DNA from: Rickettsia endosymbiont of Oxypoda opaca
GTDB lineage: Bacteria > Pseudomonadota > Alphaproteobacteria > Rickettsiales > Rickettsiaceae
DNA length: 43,720 bases
Direction: 5' to 3'
Assembly (NCBI GenBank): GCA_020881235.1
Contig: JAJIYK010000091.1
Coordinates: forward strand, 1 to 43,720
Below are positions 37,888-43,720 of the stretch, one piece after another. The notes below the pieces were generated by a model, which saw only the letters and a list, made by a program, of their open reading frames with translations, did not search any database and was not told the DNA's origin. Both the position numbers and the translations under genes were made by a program. Position 1 is the first letter of the stretch. The number at the start of each line of letters is the position of its first letter.

Positions 37888-39123
37888 ATGAAAGATAAAA
37901 TATCGAATTTTGTGGCGTTGGATTTCGGCAGTAGTAAAATTGCCTGTATTGCCGCTTATATCGGTAAAAAAGGCGAAACTAAGATAGTTAGCCAAAATTT
38001 ACATCATTCTAGAGGCATTAAGTCAGGTATTATATTAGATTTAAAAAGTGCAGAGAGCAGCCTTATCGGAGCAATTTACGCTTTGGAAAAAGACTGCGGT
38101 AAAAATATCAAAAAAGTAATTGTCTCTTTATCGGGAGCCGCTACTAAATCATATTATGTGAATTATAAAATAAAACTTGCAAATACAATTGTTTCAGACC
38201 AAGACGTTAAAAAATTACTACAAAAAGCATTATTAGAATTTAAAATTAAAGATCAAGAAATTATCCATTATTTCCCTATAGAATTCACCCTTGATAATAA
38301 TGCGGTTGAAAACCCTATCGGCATGTACGGTAAAGAATTAGCTTGCGAGCTGCATGTTATAGCCGCAAATAACAATATGCTTTCAAATATCGTTAATTGT
38401 TTTGCTAAATGTCACGTTGAAGTTACTAACATCATACTCGCAATTTATGCCTCAGGAATTGCTTGTCTTTCGGAAGATGAGAAAAAACTCGGCTCTCTTA
38501 TTATAGATATGGGAGATAAAACCACTTCCTTCGGTATTTTTTTTGCCGGCAAATTAATATACACGGCTCACGTGGATCTAGGGAGTTTTCATATTAGTTC
38601 CGACATCGCCAAAGTTTTTGGGGTAGATATTATTACGGCAGAAAAATTAAAAATTCTCTACGGTAATGCAATATTATCTTCATTTGACAAAGATTCTATT
38701 ATCAATTTAGAGGATTTACAAATTGATAATCCTTATAATCTTAATACGGCAATCACTATTTACAAGCTTACCGAAGTAATCGGTCCTAGGGTAGAAGAAA
38801 TATTAACCATGGTAAAAACAGAATATGATAAAGCAACAAAAGGTCAAATGGTTGTTTCTCGGACTATTATCACCGGCGGCGGGTCAATGCTTAGAGGAGT
38901 AAAGGAACTTGCTAATAGAATTTTTGAGAGACAAGCTAGAATCGGCAAACCGGATATTATCGACGGCTTTGCCGAAGATTATAATCCGGCTATTTATTCT
39001 ACAATTATCGGTATGCTAAAAATTCATGCCTTAAAACAACAAAAAGAATCTTTTTATATTGAATTAAACGAAAATACTAATCTACTTAAAAAACTTTTCC
39101 TGTGGTTGAAGGAGAATATTTAG
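37888..39123 (+). CDS. ftsA: Cell division protein FtsA
   Basis: FtsA is an actin-like ATPase that tethers FtsZ to the membrane. The start FVALDFGSSKIACIAAYIG is the phosphate 1 motif. RGIKSGIILDLKSAESSL and KVIVSLSGA belong to the 1C region peculiar to FtsA. GSLIIDMGDKTTSFGIF is phosphate 2, and IITGGGSMLRGVKELANRIF is the adenosine motif. The last residues (LLKKLFLWLKENI) form an amphipathic helix, the membrane-targeting end. FtsZ and FtsQ are not next to it; it is instead in tight tandem with gyrB, so the two are probably co-transcribed. Confidence 0.93.
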   Translation: MKDKISNFVALDFGSSKIACIAAYIGKKGETKIVSQNLHHSRGIKSGIILDLKSAESSLIGAIYALEKDCGKNIKKVIVSLSGAATKSYYVNYKIKLANTIVSDQDVKKLLQKALLEFKIKDQEIIHYFPIEFTLDNNAVENPIGMYGKELACELHVIAANNNMLSNIVNCFAKCHVEVTNIILAIYASGIACLSEDEKKLGSLIIDMGDKTTSFGIFFAGKLIYTAHVDLGSFHISSDIAKVFGVDIITAEKLKILYGNAILSSFDKDSIINLEDLQIDNPYNLNTAITIYKLTEVIGPRVEEILTMVKTEYDKATKGQMVVSRTIITGGGSMLRGVKELANRIFERQARIGKPDIIDGFAEDYNPAIYSTIIGMLKIHALKQQKESFYIELNENTNLLKKLFLWLKENI

Positions 39124-39150
39124 TACCGGTATTTAGGCTCTGTACCTACG

Positions 39151-39352
39151 GCTTTGTTGCAAGGATACCCCAAACGTCATTGCGAGCGACTGAAAGGAGC
39201 GTGGCAATCCAGAAAAAAATAGCACAAAAATGCTATGAAAATTATTATTTTCTAGATTGCCACGCCGCTTGCAGCGGCTCGCAATGACGTTGCAGGTATC
39301 CACGCAACAATGCCTCCTCGCAATGACGTTTGGGGTATCCACGCAACAACGC
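39151..39352 (+). repeat. Kind C repeat and a second, partial right end
   Basis: One C element runs from GCTTTGTTGCAAGGATACC to GTATCCACGCAACAATGCC (39151-39313). Its right arm has the hairpin CCGCT-TGC-AGCGG (39265-39277). A second right end (CTCCTCGCAATGACG, then GTATCCACGCAACAACGCC) follows directly to 39352. Confidence 0.82.
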
Positions 39353-39620
39353 CGGCTTGATCACGGCATCCAAAAAAAACCTTAATAAAAAGACTGGATT
39401 CCGTGGTCGAAGCCCACTGCTGTACGAACGTTGCAAAAAGGCTGTGTCATGCCGTGACTTGATCACGGCATCCAGAAAAATAAAGCCACATTAGGCTTAT
39501 TTTAGAGTCTTTTTATGACACTATAGACTGGATTCCGTGGTCGTAGCCACGGAATGACAGAATTTTTACCTCTTTATTTAAACGTTCGTACACTAGTGGG
39601 TCGAAGCCACGGAATGACAG
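39353..39620 (+). repeat. Kind A remnant split by a kind B element
   Basis: The A parts are 39353-39414 (CTTGATCACGGCATCC, centre, then CCGTGGTCGAAGCC) and 39599-39620 (GGTCGAAGCCACGG, then AATGACAG). Between them sits B. Without B and one copy of the duplicated GGTCGAAGCC, the A hairpin CCGTGGTCGAAGCCACGG is restored. Confidence 0.8.
39415..39598 (+). repeat. Palindromic repeat, kind B, with terminal inverted repeats and target duplication
   Basis: The ends CACTGCTGTACGAACGTT (39415-39432) and AACGTTCGTACACTAGTG (39581-39598) pair at 16 of 18 positions. GGTCGAAGCC occurs directly outside on both sides (39405-39414 and 39599-39608). The interior has two hairpins, CCGTGACTTGATCACGG and CCGTGGTCGTAGCCACGG, and the centre AAAGCCACATTAGGCTTATT. 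A reverse copy lies at 1-120. Confidence 0.85.
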
Positions 39621-39635
39621 AATTACCTAAGAATA

Positions 39636-40610
39636 TTACTTACCGTCCATTTCGGCAAATACTTCTTCCCAAGAGCCGGTAGTAGCAGCTTTGGTATATT
39701 CCGTCGGTCTGTTTTCAAAAAAGTTAGTATGTTCAACGCCGTTTAACATTTCATCAAGCCACGGCAAAGGATTATGATCAACTAAATAAATTTCTTTAAG
39801 ACCCAGCTGCATTAACCTACGATCGGCAATGTAACGAATATATTGCCTTACTTCTCTAGCGGTTAGTCCTTCAATCCCGCCTACCTCAAAAGCCAGCTCA
39901 ATAAAAGCATCTTCAAAATGCACGATGGTAGCACAAGCCTCGTAAAGGCGGCTACGAAGCTCTTCAGTCCAGACTTCCGGATTTTCTCTAACAAAGGTTT
40001 TAAACAGCATAATAATCGAATTAGTATGTAACGTTTCATCTCTTACCGACCAGGCAATAATTTGCCCCATACCTTTCATTTTGTTAAAACGCGGGAAATT
40101 TAGCATAATTGCAAATGATGCGAATAATTGCAGCCCTTCGGTAAAAGCTCCAAAGACGGCTAAAGTAGCGGCAATATCTTCTTTGGTTTCGACGCCGAAA
40201 CGCTGCATATAATCATATTTATCTTTCATTTCTTTATATTTAAGGAAAGCGGAATATTCGACTTCCGGCATACCTACAGTATCAAGCAAGTGAGAATAAG
40301 CCGCTATATGAACCGTTTCCATATTAGAAAAGGCCGATAACATCATTAGCACTTCCGTTGGCTGAAATACTCTTGAATAATGTTTCATATAACAATTATT
40401 TACTTCAATATCGGCTTGCGTAAAAAAGCGAAATATTTGTGTTAATAAATGTTTCTCACCGGGTGTGAGATTATATTTCCAATCCTTAACGTCATCGGCA
40501 AGCGGGACTTCTTCAGGCAACCAATGAATTTTTTGCTGAGTATGCCAAGCTTCATATGCCCACGGGTAGGAAAACGGTTTATAAATCGGGCTTGCATCAA
40601 GTAATGACAT
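39636..40610 (-). CDS. nrdB: Class Ia ribonucleotide reductase beta subunit
   Basis: NrdB holds the diiron-tyrosyl radical cofactor needed to make deoxyribonucleotides. The iron ligands are visible with E. coli spacing: D67 (FTQADIEV), E98 and H101 (NMETVH). The radical tyrosine Y105 lies in HIAAYSHLLD, so it is not a tyrosine-lacking type. Further ligands lie in AFTEGLQLF and RDETLHTNSI. The 324 residues are somewhat shorter than E. coli NrdB (376). nrdA lies 265 bases upstream on the same strand, with a repeat between them. Confidence 0.95.
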   Translation of the reverse strand: MSLLDASPIYKPFSYPWAYEAWHTQQKIHWLPEEVPLADDVKDWKYNLTPGEKHLLTQIFRFFTQADIEVNNCYMKHYSRVFQPTEVLMMLSAFSNMETVHIAAYSHLLDTVGMPEVEYSAFLKYKEMKDKYDYMQRFGVETKEDIAATLAVFGAFTEGLQLFASFAIMLNFPRFNKMKGMGQIIAWSVRDETLHTNSIIMLFKTFVRENPEVWTEELRSRLYEACATIVHFEDAFIELAFEVGGIEGLTAREVRQYIRYIADRRLMQLGLKEIYLVDHNPLPWLDEMLNGVEHTNFFENRPTEYTKAATTGSWEEVFAEMDGK

Positions 40611-40665
40611 ATATTTCCTTTTATTTATTCTTTTAATTTCTCGGTGTCATGCCGTGGCTTGACAA

Positions 40666-40851
40666 GCGTTGTTGCGTGGATCAAATTTTTGCAAAGCGTA
40701 CGGTGTCATGCCGTGACTTGATCACGGCATCCAGAAAAATAAAGCCATATTAGACTTATTTTAGAGCCTTTTTATGACGTTATAAAACTGGATACCGTGG
40801 TCAAGCCACGGCATGACACCGAACGCTTTGCAAAAATTCGAGCCACGCAAC
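40666..40851 (+). repeat. Palindromic repeat, A-type arms with a B-type centre, between nrdA and nrdB
   Basis: The outer arms GCGTTGTTGCGTGGATCA and TCGAGCCACGCAAC flank hairpins CCGTGACTTGATCACGG and CCGTGGTCAAGCCACGG. The centre (AAAGCCATATTAGACTTATT) is that of B, not of A. The outer margins are of the same kind on both sides (TTTTTGCAAAGCG and CGCTTTGCAAAAA). To its left lies an A-arm scrap (GTCATGCCGTGGCTTGAC). Confidence 0.82.
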
Positions 40852-40875
40852 ATTGACATTGATAAAATCTATAAT

Positions 40876-42705
40876 TTACTGACAAGCTAAACATTCGTCA
40901 TATTTATTTGCCGATTCTTCTTCAATTTTCTTATTATCTTTCTCGATATCTTTAAAATCAACTTTAACTACGCTATGGGAAACTTTATCTGCTCGTTGAA
41001 TTGAAGTCGAGCGGCAATAATACAAACTTTTTACACCTTTTTTCCAAGCTTTAAAATGGATATTATTTAAATAATTTTTACTGACGTTACCGGGCAGAAA
41101 AATATTTAAGGACTGAGCTTGTGAGATGTGCGGCGTTCTGTCGGCAGCTAGCTCTATCAGCCAATTTTGATCTATTTCATAAGCAGTTTTAAACACTTCT
41201 TTTTCTTCGTTCGATAAGAATGTTAAATGCAGCACTGATCCTTCATGCGTGGCAATCGACGACCAAACTTGCTCATTATTAAAACCTTTCTCCATTAAAA
41301 GCTTTTCTAAATGTTTATTACGTACGTTAAAAGAACCGGTTAAAGTTTTCTGAATAAAACTATTAGCGGCAAAAGGCTCAATCCCGGGTGAAGCATTGCC
41401 GGCAATAACCGAAATTGAAGCAGTCGGTGCAATTGCCATTTTATTACTAAAACGTTCCTTACTTCCCGCTTCTTCCGCATCAGGGCAAGCTCCCCTCTCC
41501 TTTCCCAAAGCTATTGAAGCTTTATCGGCTTCACTCCCTATATGCTCAAATATTTTTTTATTCCAAACTTTCGCCATTACCGATTCAATCGGTACGTTCT
41601 TTAATTGTAGAAACGAATGGAATCCCATTACGCCAAGACCGACGCTACGCTCACGCTGAGCTGAGTATTTGGCCCTTGCCATAGTATCAGGTGCTTTATT
41701 GATAAAATCTTCTAGAACATTATCGAGGAAAAGCATAATAGCCGGAATAAATTCTTTATCATGTTGCCACTCTTCAAAATATTCCAAATTTAATGAAGAC
41801 AGACAGCAAACGGCGGTTCTGGCTTTGCCCAAATGATCGATCCCAGTCGGCAAGGTAATTTCACTACAAAGATTCGACATTTTAACTTGCAGCCCTAGTT
41901 TTTTGTGATGCTCCGGTATAGCTCTATTAACACTATCAATAAATAATAAATACGGCTCGCCAGTCTCTATTCTGGTGGTTAGTAACTTAACCCACAAATC
42001 TCTAGCTCTAACTTTACTGACGACTTTTTTAGTTGCCGGACTAATAAGCTCAAAATCTTTATCATGCTCAACGGCTTTCATAAATTCGTCGGTTATGGCT
42101 ATACCATGATGAATATTGAGAGCTTTACGATTAATGTCGCCGCCTGTTGGGCGTCTTATATCAATGAACTCCTCAATTTCCGGATGGTTAATAGGTAAAT
42201 ATACTGCCGATGAACCACGTCTAATAGAGCCTTGCGAAATAGCAAGAGTCATAGAGTCCATCACTTTAATAAACGGTATGATCCCTGAAGAGTTACCTTT
42301 ACCGCTTATCGTTTCATTAATAGAGCGAACATTACCCCAATAGCTACCGATTCCACCGCCGCGTGACGCTAACCATACATTTTCCGTCCATAATTCTACT
42401 ATATAGTCTAAACTGTCATCTGTTTCATTTAAGAAGCATGAAATAGGTAACCCTCTATCCGTTCCGCCGTTACTTAAAATCGGTGTTGCCGGCATGAACC
42501 ACATTTTACTCATATAGCCGTATAATCGCTGTGCATGCTCTTTATTTGCCGCATAATAACTGGCAACTCTGGCGAATAAATCCTGGAAATTTTCATTCTT
42601 TAAAAGGTAACGATCTCTTAAAACGGCTTTACCGAAAGAGGTAAGCAAATTATCGTTATTAAGATCGATATTTATTGGAAATTTAGCTTTTGCAGGTGCG
42701 TTCAT
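40876..42705 (-). CDS. nrdA: Class I ribonucleotide reductase alpha subunit
   Basis: NrdA is the catalytic subunit that reduces ribonucleotides. The 609-residue protein starts at the catalytic core (KAVLRDRYLLKNENFQDLFARVA) and has no N-terminal ATP-cone, which accounts for its being shorter than E. coli NrdA (761). ATPILSNGGTDRGLPISCFL holds the first active-site cysteine. NLCSEITLP has the thiyl-radical cysteine, and AVCCLSSLNLEYF the partner. TASISVIAGNASPGIEPFAAN is typical. The tail ends in CLACQ, the C-x-x-C that passes reducing equivalents. Without the ATP-cone, overall activity control by dATP should be absent. Confidence 0.95.
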   Translation of the reverse strand: MNAPAKAKFPINIDLNNDNLLTSFGKAVLRDRYLLKNENFQDLFARVASYYAANKEHAQRLYGYMSKMWFMPATPILSNGGTDRGLPISCFLNETDDSLDYIVELWTENVWLASRGGGIGSYWGNVRSINETISGKGNSSGIIPFIKVMDSMTLAISQGSIRRGSSAVYLPINHPEIEEFIDIRRPTGGDINRKALNIHHGIAITDEFMKAVEHDKDFELISPATKKVVSKVRARDLWVKLLTTRIETGEPYLLFIDSVNRAIPEHHKKLGLQVKMSNLCSEITLPTGIDHLGKARTAVCCLSSLNLEYFEEWQHDKEFIPAIMLFLDNVLEDFINKAPDTMARAKYSAQRERSVGLGVMGFHSFLQLKNVPIESVMAKVWNKKIFEHIGSEADKASIALGKERGACPDAEEAGSKERFSNKMAIAPTASISVIAGNASPGIEPFAANSFIQKTLTGSFNVRNKHLEKLLMEKGFNNEQVWSSIATHEGSVLHLTFLSNEEKEVFKTAYEIDQNWLIELAADRTPHISQAQSLNIFLPGNVSKNYLNNIHFKAWKKGVKSLYYCRSTSIQRADKVSHSVVKVDFKDIEKDNKKIEEESANKYDECLACQ

Positions 42706-42774
42706 TATATGTACTTGATATATTGATTAAATTTAGTAATAGAGTAAGAATTAATAAAAACCTGTCCTGGCGAG

Positions 42775-42981
42775 GCATTGCAAGCTTTACTGCATGGCTC
42801 GAATTTACCTCGTCATTGCGAGGAGATGCGTAGCATCGACGTGGCAATCTAGTTAAACATATTTTTATACTAAACTTGTTTAGTATTCTAATTAAATCCC
42901 TCATTACATTCGGGATAGCCTGGATTGCCACGCCGCTTGCAGCGGCTCGCAATGACGTTTGGGGTATTCACGCAACAATGC
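42775..42981 (+). repeat. Palindromic repeat, kind C, with an odd left end
   Basis: The left end reads GCATTGCAAGCTTTACTGCATGG, with extra bases in the outer arm. The inner arms have the hairpins GATGC-GTA-GCATC (42825-42837) and CCGCT-TGC-AGCGG (42933-42945). The end is ATTCACGCAACAATGC. Between it and 43157 I see only AT-rich sequence. Confidence 0.83.
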
Positions 42982-43157
42982 CTTATGAGAATGACCTCAA
43001 AGATTTTAATACAAAAATATACCATAGTAGACACGAGAATAGTATAATATTCAATATAAATATTTAAGATTATAGCAGATTTTTTTCTTGACACTAAGCA
43101 CTCCCGCATAACCTTAAGGAAAGTATATTTTTTGACAAATACAATGTTAAAACATAG

Positions 43158-43601
43158 TCAGTATGTTACGGTAGCAGTAATAGTGTCAAGGTAAGAACCT
43201 GCTTGGGCAAGAGGTTGTGCAGGAAGAGTTGCGTATATTGTATGGTTGTTAGTTCCGGAACCGACAATAAGTGTGAAACTACCGGTAACCCTAATAGTAC
43301 TGAGATTAAGAATTTGCGTTCTAGCTACATCCTTGTATAAATTATAATTAAGCGTTTTTACTCCGCTTTTCATTTGACGAGGTGTAAAAGTCCCGGATGA
43401 GCCGGTATTAAAACCCACACTATAATTAAGAAGTAACCCGACTAGACCTGTGCATGTTACGGACATATTAATAGTAACCGGTATAGGGGTATTGGCAAAA
43501 GGAGCAAAATTACCAAAGGCAACTGTTGGAATAGTTGCGGTACAAACTGCAAAACTATTGGAAATTAAGCCTAGATTAATGAGGATGGGAGTGTTCAACA
43601 A
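43158..43601 (-). CDS. Spore coat U (SCPU) domain protein, pilin-like
   Basis: The protein has a hydrophobic start (ILINLGLISNSFA) that would serve as a short signal peptide, then the SCPU pattern: CTATIPTVAFGNFAPFA, VTCTG, a beta-rich body, and an end LDTITATVTY. Such proteins are subunits of secreted or archaic chaperone-usher fibres (Csu type). No usher or chaperone gene is in view. The frame has no ATG: it starts with two TTG codons six bases after an in-frame TGA, so either TTG is used or the front is damaged. The stop is at 43158-43160. Confidence 0.7.
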   Translation of the reverse strand: MLNTPILINLGLISNSFAVCTATIPTVAFGNFAPFANTPIPVTINMSVTCTGLVGLLLNYSVGFNTGSSGTFTPRQMKSGVKTLNYNLYKDVARTQILNLSTIRVTGSFTLIVGSGTNNHTIYATLPAQPLAQAGSYLDTITATVTY

Positions 43602-43701
43602 ACTGTGTCAAACTAAAGAAATGATAATTTGAAAAAAAGTATTAAAAAAACAATATTTTAAAAATACAGATAAAAAATTATTAACACAGAAGGAGTTTGA
43701 G

Positions 43702-43720
43702 ATGAAAAAAGATGTAACCA
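43702..43720 (+). CDS. Start of a further gene, cut by the window end
   Basis: AAGGAG at 43690-43695 precedes an ATG at 43702 at the best distance, and the reading begins MKKDVT. Only six codons are visible, so the product cannot be named. It is divergent from the SCPU gene. A weak TTGAAA at 43629-43634 lies upstream. Confidence 0.6.

Overview
The window comes from an AT-rich alphaproteobacterial genome that reads as Rickettsia. It carries an orphan 16S rRNA gene with no 23S or 5S behind it, a Thermus-type isocitrate dehydrogenase with a C-terminal extension, propionyl-CoA carboxylase genes, TraX- and SCPU-type proteins, lysine-rich unknown genes, and very many short palindromic repeats between genes. 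The species cannot be fixed from the sequence alone.

Layout. 1-5.2 kb: icd, a Skp-like chaperone and a HAD phosphatase on the minus strand, then typA. 5.2-8.2 kb: tag, overlapped by a rickettsial gene with a lipid-kinase-like catalytic motif that is split by a frameshift. 8.2-10.7 kb: a TraX family protein and murJ. 10.9-14.3 kb (minus): a compact run hemB - hepT - mntA - sco - ccmD - ccmE - ppa, in which a HepT/MntA toxin-antitoxin pair sits inside heme and cytochrome maturation genes. 14.7-18.5 kb: priA, a YefM/YoeB-type pair, ubiX, a SemiSWEET transporter and a small unknown gene. 18.8-21.2 kb: an XRE/DUF2975 pair that looks eroded, then the 16S gene with a clear promoter. 21.6-27.5 kb: an NtrY-like sensor kinase, pccA and pccB. 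27.7-31 kb: a 53-codon gene partly made of repeat, a membrane cytochrome c, a rickettsial unknown, rnpA and rpmH. 31.1-35.1 kb: a GNAT/RHH toxin-antitoxin pair with a perfect operator palindrome, mgtE, tRNA-Leu(GAG) and a class IIA HAD protein. 35.4-39.1 kb: gyrB and ftsA. 39.6-43.7 kb: nrdB, nrdA, an SCPU-type pilin-like protein and the first codons of a further gene.

The most striking content is the repeats. More than twenty copies share an outer inverted arm (GTTGTTGCATGG-TCGA and its complement). Inside are nested hairpins of at least four kinds, called A, B, C and D here. Several copies sit inside the hairpin loop of an older copy, one has its centre inverted, one is a chimera of two kinds, and the hairpins of kind C show base-pair covariation between copies. 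Two copies abut stop codons and one supplies the C-terminus of a small protein.

Three toxin-antitoxin modules of different families lie within 20 kb, two with recognisable operators. Most other genes are core housekeeping functions.
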